In this document: piece after piece, positions 1 through 6,098 of the stretch
Layout: each line of letters begins with the position of its first letter
Numbering within the stretch: the stretch's first letter is position 1
Assembly: GCA_031285945.1 (NCBI GenBank)
Contig: JAITVF010000160.1
Coordinates: 1-12,658 of the forward strand
Direction of reading: 5' to 3'
Source of the DNA: Oscillospiraceae bacterium
GTDB lineage: Bacteria; Bacillota; Clostridia; Oscillospirales; Ruminococcaceae
DNA length: 12,658 nt
The notes under the pieces: generated by a model
The model's input: the letters and a program-made list of their open reading frames with translations, nothing else
Databases searched by the model: none
What the model was told of the DNA's origin: nothing
Program-made: the position numbers and the translations under genes

Positions 1-29
1 ATAATATCACACCTGCCTCCCCAAGTCAA
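1..29 (-). promoter_or_regulatory. Sigma-A-type promoter reading leftward out of the window
   Basis: Read on the minus strand, the first bases contain TTGACT (24-29), a 17-bp spacer and TATTAT (1-6). This is close to the vegetative consensus and would drive a gene beyond the left edge. The gene itself is not visible. The rest of the gap, 30-127, shows no gene and no convincing terminator for the phosphatase gene that ends at 128. Confidence 0.6.
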
Positions 30-127
30 GCGCATTTTCCCGCTTTTTTTCCCAAACTCTTGCTTTTTTGCTCTTCTTCCTCTTTCTTCGTACGATTTTT
101 ATCTTGTGTTGGGGCTTAGGCGCGCCG

Positions 128-715
128 TCAAATTTCCCTCTTTACCCGCAGCATACCGTCCCTTTCGCCGAACTCGCAGAGAAAGCCGCCGCAAAAGTCG
201 GCCCTCCAGTCCCGGTAAAAGGCGCGGGGCACGTGGTAGCGCCTGAGTATTGTGCGAATAACGGCCAGATGAGTCACAACGCTTACCATTTCGGCTCCCT
301 TATCCTGCGCCTCGCGGGCTATTCGCAAAAAGGCCTGTCCGCAGCGGGTTAAAAACGAGTAGTGATCCTCCGACCCGCCGGGGGGGACCTTAATGTCGCA
401 ACCGGAAAAAAAGATTCTGAATGGCTCCGATTCGGTGATCTCCCTGACGGTAAGGCCGGAAAAAACGCCAAAATCAAACGGGCTCAGCTCGCGCAGAACA
501 ATGGCGGGAACGCGCGGGTAAATGCTCCGCGCGGTATCTAAGCAGCGCGAAAGGCCGCCGGTAAACACCATCTGCGCGTCGGGGTAGGCCCCTGCGTCAA
601 TTTTTCGCAGCAGCCGCTCCCTCCCCCCGGGGGAAATGGACTCGTCGAGCAGACCCATGCGCCGCCCCTCGATATCCCCGGCCGAGCCGGCGTTGCGAAT
701 CAAGGCTATGGTCAT
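128..715 (-). CDS. Histidine phosphatase superfamily protein with substituted catalytic His
   Basis: The 195-residue product has the layout of the phosphoglycerate-mutase-like (histidine phosphatase) family: an N-terminal beta strand leading to LIRNAG, an S-R-C-L-D-T-A-R stretch with the phosphate-pocket Arg57, a conserved acid in LRELSPFDFGVFSG (Glu76), and the C-terminal VTHLAVIR with His149. The nearest well-known relatives are alpha-ribazole phosphatase and other small-molecule phosphatases. The family hallmark is R-H-G, where His becomes phosphorylated; here it reads R-N-A (Arg7, Asn8, Ala9), so normal catalysis is doubtful although the rest of the pocket is kept. The ATG at 715 was chosen because GGTGGAG sits 9 bases upstream on the coding strand; the longer GTG start at 730 would lie inside that SD. 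The gene stands alone, with no clear promoter or terminator. The substrate is unknown, and family membership is firmer than function. Confidence 0.8.
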   Translation of the reverse strand: MTIALIRNAGSAGDIEGRRMGLLDESISPGGRERLLRKIDAGAYPDAQMVFTGGLSRCLDTARSIYPRVPAIVLRELSPFDFGVFSGLTVREITESEPFRIFFSGCDIKVPPGGSEDHYSFLTRCGQAFLRIAREAQDKGAEMVSVVTHLAVIRTILRRYHVPRAFYRDWRADFCGGFLCEFGERDGMLRVKREI

Positions 716-821
716 CTTTATTCGCTCCACCCTTCCCGGTTATTTGCGCCTCTGGCTGATAAAAGGTTTTTTAATCTCCACCCAAAACAAAAAACAGAGC
801 CGCCCGGTATACATAATAATA

Positions 822-955
822 CTATTGCGCATTTAATCCGCATTTAAAATACTTCTTTATTTAAAATACTTCTTTCTATTGCTTCCCCCGCCTCTGTCAG
901 GGGAAGCAATAGAGTAATATTATAAAAGCATTCTATTTGCGGATTTGCGGATTAG
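822..955 (-). mobile_element. MITE-like palindromic element, copy 1
   Basis: This non-coding element lies between the phosphatase gene and the 3' end of ylbJ and reappears in opposite orientation at 2570-2667. Its centre is a 13-bp-arm hairpin (876-912, CTATTGCTTCCCC against its complement). The outer ends form imperfect inverted repeats (CTA...TCCGCA inward from both sides), and TA lies on each flank (820-821 and 956-957), as expected for TA-targeting miniature elements. Bases 900-940 match copy 2 at 40 of 41 positions. This copy differs by a tandem 17-bp duplication (842-858 and 859-875) and an 8-bp duplication of TTTGCGGA (936-943 and 944-951). It contains no transposase. The exact ends are uncertain by several bases. 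Confidence 0.75.
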
Positions 956-985
956 TATAATAATAATCTTTTGGGGGCGCGGTTG

Positions 986-2089
986 TCAATGGCCGCCCTC
1001 GCGGCGCCCGCCGAAAATAAGCATGGTAAGCATCATAAGCAGGCAGGCCCACGCGAACCACGGCCGGTTGACAGTCAGGGCTATGGGCGCGCCCCCGCCC
1101 GCCATTGCGGGAAGAGCCGCTTCTTCAAAAAACGAAGCCGCCCAAAGAAAAAGCCCGGCGGATATCCCCGCGTGAAAAAAACGTGACAGTATAAAGGGCC
1201 CGAAGCTTATCCTTTCATCGAACGAGGATACTACCTGGAATATTATGCTCAGCCCACCAAAGGAGCAGATTATAGCCACAAGGGCAAGCGCCCCCCTCCC
1301 GCCCGAGGCGCAGGCCAGCAGGCTGCCGCCGGTAACCTCTAAAAGGCCGGCCAGCAAAGCCCCCGAGTACTCCGGCCTAATTGGAATAAGCGCCACTATC
1401 GCGCCCTTAAGCCCCGACGCCGCCGCCAGTGAGATTATGCCCGAAAATAAAACCGCCCATGCGCACATGTTCAGCATGGCGCCGGAGGCGTCCCGAACAG
1501 CCTCCACAAGCCCCGAAACCCCCTCGCTTTTTTTAAGGGCGTAGCTTTTATCCCTTATCCTTGGGGCCCTCAGGGAAAAAACCGCGCCCGTTAAAAACGT
1601 CGCCGCCGCCTGGGTCAGGTATAGGGCCGCGCCCAGCCGGCGGCTGCCCAGCATCCCCGCCCCCACGGCCGATATAAGAAAGGACGGGCTTCCCCCGTAG
1701 CAAAAGCAGAGCATTCTTTTGGCGGTATCTTTATTTATTCTTTTTTGCTTTAAAAGTATCGAGATCATCTTTGCGCCGGTGGGGTATCCGCCTATAACGC
1801 TTAGCAGCGCCGTCGCGCCCAGCTCGCCTGGCAGGCGGAATATATGCCGCGTCACGGGCGTTAGGGGCCGCGAAATAAGCCCGGCAGCCTCGGTGCGGTT
1901 TAACCAGCAGCACAACGCCATAAATGGAAAAAGCGCCGGTATCAGCACCTCGCCGCAGATCAAAAGCCCCCGCCGTACCCCCTCGCCGACAGCCGCGCCC
2001 TCAAAAACCAGCCCAAAGCCGAGCAATGCCATAAGCGCCGCCGACAAAAGGCCCCGCCACGGCGCCTTTCTTTTTTTTACAGCAGCCAT
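986..2089 (-). CDS. ylbJ: Sporulation integral membrane protein YlbJ
   Basis: This 367-residue polytopic membrane protein has the YlbJ pattern of two homologous 'gate' (nucleoside-recognition) segments. The first contains LIPALFPFMAL (about 49-59), GGYPTGAK (100-107) and GGSPSF (132-137). The second contains EVTGG (251-255) and SFGGLS (277-282). Alternating hydrophobic stretches run through the whole chain. B. subtilis YlbJ is a sigma-E-controlled mother-cell protein needed for efficient sporulation; its transported ligand is not established. The product is somewhat shorter than the roughly 400-residue B. subtilis protein. The ATG at 2089 has a G-rich SD (GGGGGCGGGG) just upstream. It is transcribed divergently from yqfC, and the 124-bp gap must hold both promoters; only the yqfC one is convincing. 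Downstream, the gene runs into MITE copy 1, which begins about 30 bp after the stop. Confidence 0.9.
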   Translation of the reverse strand: MAAVKKRKAPWRGLLSAALMALLGFGLVFEGAAVGEGVRRGLLICGEVLIPALFPFMALCCWLNRTEAAGLISRPLTPVTRHIFRLPGELGATALLSVIGGYPTGAKMISILLKQKRINKDTAKRMLCFCYGGSPSFLISAVGAGMLGSRRLGAALYLTQAAATFLTGAVFSLRAPRIRDKSYALKKSEGVSGLVEAVRDASGAMLNMCAWAVLFSGIISLAAASGLKGAIVALIPIRPEYSGALLAGLLEVTGGSLLACASGGRGALALVAIICSFGGLSIIFQVVSSFDERISFGPFILSRFFHAGISAGLFLWAASFFEEAALPAMAGGGAPIALTVNRPWFAWACLLMMLTMLIFGGRREGGH

Positions 2090-2150
2090 TGCCCCGCCCC
2101 CGTTTTTTTCTTTATATATCCAAACTATACTGGCCCGGGGCGGGGCGTAT

Positions 2151-2179
2151 GTCTATCGGGTTGTAAAATCGCATACATA
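2151..2179 (+). promoter_or_regulatory. Sigma-E-like promoter of yqfC(D)
   Basis: CATACATA at 2172-2179 closely matches the sporulation sigma-E -10 element (CATACA-T type). A partial -35 match, GTCTATC, lies at 2151-2157, exactly 14 bp away, which is the usual sigma-E spacing. The predicted start near 2186 leaves a short leader before the SD GGAGG (2202-2206) and the ATG at 2214. In B. subtilis yqfC and yqfD belong to the sigma-E regulon, so the match agrees with the gene function. No comparable sigma-A promoter is seen here. Confidence 0.6.
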
Positions 2180-2213
2180 TTATTATAAGCTTTTGCCCTT
2201 TGGAGGTGGATAT

Positions 2214-2510
2214 ATGGGACGGAACAGAAAGCAGGAGGCTCCCGCGGAAAAAGCCCCGGGCGGCCTGCGGGATCTTTTTGATATCCCTCAGGCCGCGATT
2301 TCCGGCAATATGCAGATCGAGCTTTCGGGGAACACCGAGGCCCTGGTGGACGGCTGCACCGGCGTTCTTGAATATGACGAAAGCACCGTACGCCTCGCCG
2401 GCAAAAGCATGAGCGTCCGCTTTAGGGGCCGCAACCTCCAGCTAAAGGTACTCACCCACGACAGCGCCGTTCTGGCTGGATTTATACTAAGCGTTGAATT
2501 TGTAGTGTAA
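2214..2510 (+). CDS. yqfC: Sporulation protein YqfC (YabP/YqfC family)
   Basis: The 98-residue protein has the length and pattern of YqfC: a basic N-terminus, then the family core GLRDLFDIPQAAISGNMQIE (16-35), VDGCTGVLEYDESTVRL and a closing strand LAGFILSVEF. The family is small, soluble and beta-rich, is made in the mother cell during sporulation, and is usually encoded next to yqfD; its biochemical role is unknown. The open frame extends far upstream, but the ATG at 2214 is preceded by a strong SD (GGAGG, 2202-2206) and follows the sigma-E-like promoter, and the YqfC homology starts there. The unusual feature is downstream: instead of abutting yqfD, it is separated from it by 182 bp containing MITE copy 2. 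Confidence 0.92.
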   Translation: MGRNRKQEAPAEKAPGGLRDLFDIPQAAISGNMQIELSGNTEALVDGCTGVLEYDESTVRLAGKSMSVRFRGRNLQLKVLTHDSAVLAGFILSVEFVV

Positions 2511-2569
2511 AATCCCATTCGTTTAAATTTAGACTCGTAACGCTGTTTTTTAATTCCCGATTTCTCATA

Positions 2570-2667
2570 ACTACTACGCAAATAAAATGCTTTTATAATA
2601 TTACTCTATTGCTTCCCCCGCCAGGCGGGGGAAGCAATAGAAAAAAGTATTTTAAATGCGGAGTAGT
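2570..2667 (+). mobile_element. MITE-like palindromic element, copy 2, between yqfC and yqfD
   Basis: This copy of about 98 bp lies in opposite orientation to copy 1. Its centre is a 35-nt palindrome (2606-2640) with two perfectly complementary 17-base arms around a single A. The flanks form imperfect terminal inverted repeats of about 25 bp (ACTAC...CGCA.. inward from the left, ACTAC.CCGCA.. inward from the right). TA is present at 2568-2569 and 2667-2668, although the left end carries one extra A. There is no coding capacity. Any yqfC-yqfD transcript must cross the hairpin; it is followed by A residues rather than a T-run, so it does not look like an ordinary terminator. The element ends about 16 bp before the yqfD SD. 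Confidence 0.75.
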
Positions 2668-2692
2668 ATCACTACTGCCTGTGGAGGTTAAC

Positions 2693-3898
2693 ATGTTTCT
2701 TATAAGCCTGCTGCGCAGCCTGCGGGGCTATGTGCGTTTTTCCGCCAGAGGCCTTTTTGTGGAGCGCTTTTTGAATCTTTTGGCCAGGGAGCGGATCTCT
2801 GTCTGGGAGGTGCGCCGCAAGGACGATACCCTTACCGGCTGCGTTTCGGCCGGAGCGTATCCGGGGCTTCGGGCGCTCGCCAAAAAAACGGGGGTGAGGC
2901 TTCGCATCGTTACAAAGCACGGCGTCCCCTTCAAAAAGAAAAAATTCCGGCGCCGCCAGGGGCTTTTGGTGGGGCTTTTGGTCTTTGCCCTGTTTATAGG
3001 GGTGATGAGCCGCTTTATCTGGTCTATCGACGTTAACGGTAACGAGACCGTTCCCGAAGATAGAATCCTGACCGCCCTCGAGTCCGTCGGCATAAAGCCG
3101 GGAATCCTCCGCAGCCGGATAGCGGTGCGCGAGTCGGAGGCGAGGGCCCTTCTCGAGCTGCCCGAGCTAAGCTGGCTCGCCCTTAATATAGACGGCTCCA
3201 CCATACACGTGGAGGTCTACGAGACCATGCCGGTCCCCCCCATGATCGATCCCCACAAGCCCTGCAACGTGGTGGCCTCCCATTCCGGCCAGATTATAGA
3301 GATGAGGGTTTACGCGGGGCAGCCCCTTTTGATTAAAGGGGACGCCGTTCTGGCAGGGCAGGTGATTGTGAGCGGCATAATAAGAGACCGGCTCGATCAA
3401 AACCAGTTTAAGCACGCGCGGGCCGATATCTACGCCGAGGTCTCTCACGAGATTACCGTGCGCATACCCATTGAAAGCACCGCCTTTATTGAAACCGGCA
3501 AGGACGCCCGGCGCGACTACCTGCGGGTTCTGGGGGTAGAGCTGCCCTTATTCCTCCCCTTAGGGATAGACCGGCCCTACCGTGTCGGCCGCGAAGAGGC
3601 CCCCTGGAGCCTGTTGGGGCTGGAGCTCCCCGTAACCCACCGGGTAGAGCGCTACACCCTTATGGAGGAAATTCCCGTCACCTATACCGAGGATGAGGCC
3701 CGGGAGCTTGCCATGAAAGAGCTGGCCGCCCTGCAAAAGGCCGAGCTTGGAGACGCCGATATCTTAAGCCGCGAGCTTTCAGGCGAAATCGTAAACGGCG
3801 AATATAATTTAAGGGCAAGCTACGTCTGCCACATGAATATAGCGGCGGAGCGCGAGATTCTGACAGGCGGCGCGGGCGGGGCGCTTGCTCTGAGCTGA
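2693..3898 (+). CDS. yqfD: Sporulation protein YqfD
   Basis: The 401-residue product matches YqfD throughout. It has a cytoplasmic N-terminal domain starting MFLISLLRSLRGYVRF, a basic cluster FKKKKFRRRQ (80-89), one membrane segment (about 90-110), and then an FtsQ/POTRA-like segment IWSIDVNGNETV followed by a long extracytoplasmic region. YqfD is a mother-cell sporulation membrane protein whose exact task is unresolved. The ATG at 2693 was chosen for its SD GGAGG (2683-2687) and because family homology begins there; upstream in-frame codons come from the MITE palindrome and are not real. It is probably co-transcribed with yqfC from the sigma-E-like promoter, unless the inserted element interrupts this. 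A terminator-like hairpin overlaps its stop codon. Confidence 0.93.
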   Translation: MFLISLLRSLRGYVRFSARGLFVERFLNLLARERISVWEVRRKDDTLTGCVSAGAYPGLRALAKKTGVRLRIVTKHGVPFKKKKFRRRQGLLVGLLVFALFIGVMSRFIWSIDVNGNETVPEDRILTALESVGIKPGILRSRIAVRESEARALLELPELSWLALNIDGSTIHVEVYETMPVPPMIDPHKPCNVVASHSGQIIEMRVYAGQPLLIKGDAVLAGQVIVSGIIRDRLDQNQFKHARADIYAEVSHEITVRIPIESTAFIETGKDARRDYLRVLGVELPLFLPLGIDRPYRVGREEAPWSLLGLELPVTHRVERYTLMEEIPVTYTEDEARELAMKELAALQKAELGDADILSRELSGEIVNGEYNLRASYVCHMNIAAEREILTGGAGGALALS

Positions 3899-3957
3899 AC
3901 GCGATAGCGTCAGCGCCGGCCAGGGCATCAGCTACGGCCAGAGCGTTTTAATTTTTG
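3887..3957 (+). terminator. Possible terminator at the end of yqfD
   Basis: GCTCTG-AGCTGA (3887-3898, including the yqfD stop) can pair with TCAGCT (3928-3933) and CAGAGC (3939-3944), separated by a 5-nt bulge. The stem is followed by GTTTTAATTTTTG. A competing compact hairpin, GCTGA-a-CGC with GCG-TCAGC (3894-3914), uses the same bases. The T-rich tail supports termination, but the stem is interrupted. Confidence 0.45.
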
Positions 3958-4018
3958 TTGACTATAAATATATATTTTCTTGTGTTTTTCGCGCTTATGT
4001 TGTCAATAATAAATATAA

Positions 4019-4045
4019 TTTTTAATATTTACAAAATATTAAAAA
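4019..4045. repeat. Perfect 12-bp-arm inverted repeat in the phoH promoter region
   Basis: TTTTTAATATTT (4019-4030) and its exact complement AAATATTAAAAA (4034-4045) flank the trinucleotide ACA. The repeat lies just upstream of the extended -10 element and covers the position where the -35 region would be. It could be an operator for a dimeric regulator or an A+T-rich UP-like element. No regulator gene is nearby. Confidence 0.6.
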
Positions 4046-4060
4046 ACTCTGACTAAGTTG

Positions 4061-4069
4061 TGTTATAAT
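4061..4069 (+). promoter_or_regulatory. Extended -10 promoter for phoH-ybeY-dgkA
   Basis: TGT-TATAAT is a perfect extended -10 element (TGnTATAAT). No good -35 lies 16-18 bp upstream, which extended -10 promoters can tolerate. The start would be near 4076, giving a leader of about 45 nt. The region is strongly A+T-rich compared with the genes around it. Confidence 0.6.
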
Positions 4070-4120
4070 GATGTTACCGTACTGTAATTATATTTGAGAA
4101 TTGGGGTAATCATCCGATAT

Positions 4121-5089
4121 ATGGCGGAACAGACGATACCGGTCGACCGCATGGAGCACGCCGCCGAGCTCTTCGGCAACTACGACTCTAACATCTGCGT
4201 TTTGCAGGACGCTCTCTCGGTCGACATACTCTGCCGCGGCGGGGAGATAAAGGTCAGCGGCGGGGAGGACGCCGTCTCTAAGGCGTCGAGGGCAATTCGG
4301 GGGCTTTTGCGGCTGATAGAAAAGGGCGAGGAGCTCACCGACCAGACCATACGCTATATGCTCGCCCTTGTCGAAGAGGGCGCCGAGTCGGAGATTGAGG
4401 CGCTCCACAGAGACGTTATATGCATAACGGCAAGGGGCCGGCCCCTCAAGGCCAAAACCCTGGGCCAGAAGCGCTATGTTGACGCCCTGCGCGAAAACAC
4501 CGTTACGGTCGCCATAGGCCCCGCGGGCACCGGCAAAACCTTTCTGGCCGTGGCCATGGCGGTCAGGGCCTTTCGGGCGGGTGAGATAACCCGCATAATC
4601 CTCACCAGGCCGGCGGTGGAGGCGGGCGAAAAGCTGGGCTTTTTGCCCGGCGACCTACAGAACAAGGTTGACCCTTATCTTCGTCCCTTATACGACGCTT
4701 TGTTTGAAATGATGGGGGTCGAGAGCTATCAGAGATATGTCGAAAAGGGCAATATTGAAATAGCCCCCTTAGCCTACATGCGGGGCAGAACCTTGGACGA
4801 CAGCTACATCATACTGGACGAGGCGCAGAACACCACCCGCGAGCAGATGAAAATGTTCTTAACCCGCATGGGCAATAACTCCCGTATGGTTATTACCGGC
4901 GACGTCACCCAGATAGACCTGCCCGACCCTAAAAAGTCGGGGCTTATAGAAGCCTCAAAGATTCTTAAGAACATAAAAGATATTGCAATTGTGCGTTTTT
5001 CGGATGGCGACGTGGTCCGGCACAGGCTGGTGCAGGAGATCATACGCGCATACGACAGATATTATGACGAAAACAGGAAAGGGCGCTGA
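4121..5089 (+). CDS. phoH: PhoH family ATPase
   Basis: This 322-residue PhoH-like P-loop ATPase has Walker A GPAGTGKT (133-140), Walker B IILDEAQN (230-237) and a sensor-like VITGD (257-261), with the long conserved segment LTRPAVEAGEKLGFLPGDLQ between them. A roughly 100-residue N-terminal domain with a KH-like pattern precedes the motor domain, as in bacterial PhoH/YbeZ. The protein works with YbeY in RNA metabolism, and adjacency to ybeY is conserved across bacteria. The ATG at 4121 is taken as the start. The SD is weak and distant (GGGG, 4103-4106), and a TTG at 4094 in the same frame lacks any SD, so the exact start is the uncertain part. ybeY begins two bases after the stop. The pgpH gene often found between phoH and ybeY in Firmicutes is missing. 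Confidence 0.93.
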   Translation: MAEQTIPVDRMEHAAELFGNYDSNICVLQDALSVDILCRGGEIKVSGGEDAVSKASRAIRGLLRLIEKGEELTDQTIRYMLALVEEGAESEIEALHRDVICITARGRPLKAKTLGQKRYVDALRENTVTVAIGPAGTGKTFLAVAMAVRAFRAGEITRIILTRPAVEAGEKLGFLPGDLQNKVDPYLRPLYDALFEMMGVESYQRYVEKGNIEIAPLAYMRGRTLDDSYIILDEAQNTTREQMKMFLTRMGNNSRMVITGDVTQIDLPDPKKSGLIEASKILKNIKDIAIVRFSDGDVVRHRLVQEIIRAYDRYYDENRKGR

Positions 5090-5091
5090 CC

Positions 5092-5598
5092 ATGGACAAG
5101 CTTAAGGTTGCCATCACCAATATGCAAAAGGAGATCAAAATCCCCACAGGGATACGGCTGCTTATACGCAAATGCTGCCACGCCGTACTTCAGCTCGAGG
5201 GCAAAACCGGCGACTATGAAGTAAGCGTCAGCTTTGTGGACAACGAGCAGATAGAAAAGCTTAACAGCGAGTACCGCAATAAGGATATGCCCACCGACGT
5301 TTTAAGCTTCCCCAGCGCAAGGGAGGGCGAGTTCGAAACAAGCCGCGAGACGGGCGCCGTCATGCTGGGGGATATCGCCATCTCCGTACCTATGGTTTAC
5401 CGCCAGGCCGAGCAGTTCGGCCATTCCCCCCAGCGGGAATTCGCTTACCTCACTGTCCACTCAATGCTCCACCTTTTGGGCTACGACCACGAAAAAGGCG
5501 GCATGGCCACGGTTCGTATGCGCGAAAAGGAGGAGGACGTCCTCTCCCGCCTGGGTCTGCGGCGGGACGCGAGCTACGTAAACGACTATGACGCTTAA
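5092..5598 (+). CDS. ybeY: Endoribonuclease YbeY (rRNA maturation factor)
   Basis: The 168-residue protein carries the YbeY metal site HSMLHLLGYDH, with His123, His127 and His133 in the H-x3-H-x5-H arrangement that binds zinc. The upstream family segments YRNKDMPTDVLSFP (61-74) and GDIAIS (93-98) are also present. YbeY is a single-strand-specific endoribonuclease needed for 16S rRNA 3'-end maturation and ribosome quality control. It starts two bases after phoH, so the two are almost certainly translated from one message, and its last 11 bases overlap the dgkA start. The length is normal and no key residue is missing. Confidence 0.95.
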   Translation: MDKLKVAITNMQKEIKIPTGIRLLIRKCCHAVLQLEGKTGDYEVSVSFVDNEQIEKLNSEYRNKDMPTDVLSFPSAREGEFETSRETGAVMLGDIAISVPMVYRQAEQFGHSPQREFAYLTVHSMLHLLGYDHEKGGMATVRMREKEEDVLSRLGLRRDASYVNDYDA

Positions 5599-6070
5599 GC
5601 TCCCCCCAAAGCGCAGCGCCGGCCTCATTAAGTCCTTTTCCTTCGCCCTTGCGGGGCTGAGCTCGGCGTACCTGCGCGAGCGCAATCTGCGCATTCACAT
5701 AGCCGCGGGAATTATTGCCCTTTACGCGGGCTTCCTCTTTGGGCTCAGCCGCCACGAGTGGGTTCTTCTCATCCTCACCGTGGGGCTTACGGTATCCTGC
5801 GAGCTTATGAACGCCGCCCTTGAGCATCTCGCCGATCTCACCTGCGGCGAAAATCCCCACCCCTTAGCCAAGGCCGCCAAGGATATGGCGGCGGGGGCGG
5901 TGCTTATTTGCGCCCTTTGCTCTTTTGGGGCGGCTTTTTTTCTCTTTGGGGATATTGAAAGGCTCGCGGCGGTCCTGCGCGGCTGCCTCGCGAACCCCCT
6001 CCCCACCCTTTTTATTCTGGCAGTCGCGGCCTGCGCCGTTTTTTTTCCGGCCTTTTCAGTCTCGGAGTAG
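5588..6070 (+). CDS. dgkA: Diacylglycerol/undecaprenol kinase family protein with extra C-terminal helix
   Basis: The first 120 residues are a complete DgkA-type kinase. They include RERNLRIH (30-37), ELMNAALEHLADL with the catalytic E-x2-N-x3-E pattern (Glu72, Asn75, Glu79), HPLAKAAKDMAAGAV (91-105) and three membrane helices. In Gram-positive bacteria this family phosphorylates undecaprenol, and to a lesser extent diacylglycerol, feeding the carrier-lipid pool for wall synthesis. The protein is 160 residues, longer than the roughly 120 typical of Bacillus; the surplus forms a fourth hydrophobic helix (about 137-157). Some Clostridia fuse DgkA to a PAP2 phosphatase, and the tail could be a relic of that, but no phosphatase motif is present. 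The ATG at 5588 overlaps ybeY by 11 bases, implying translational coupling. The era and cdd genes that often follow are absent. Confidence 0.9.
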   Translation: MTLKLPPKRSAGLIKSFSFALAGLSSAYLRERNLRIHIAAGIIALYAGFLFGLSRHEWVLLILTVGLTVSCELMNAALEHLADLTCGENPHPLAKAAKDMAAGAVLICALCSFGAAFFLFGDIERLAAVLRGCLANPLPTLFILAVAACAVFFPAFSVSE

Positions 6071-6098
6071 GTGTACACCTATAATAAGGAGAAAAATA

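Noticed and set aside
68..352. Rightward open frame at the left edge
   Set aside because: It overlaps the phosphatase gene on the opposite strand, has no SD, and its composition follows from the reverse strand.
822..2667. CRISPR or long direct repeat array
   Set aside because: There are only two copies, they are inverted, and no regular spacers are present.
2609..2692. N-terminal extension of yqfD
   Set aside because: It is encoded by the MITE palindrome; the SD and homology place the start at 2693.
6071..6085. GTGTACAC palindrome and TATAAT just after dgkA
   Set aside because: The -10 would lie directly against the SD of the next gene and there is no -35, so it is unlikely to be a working promoter.
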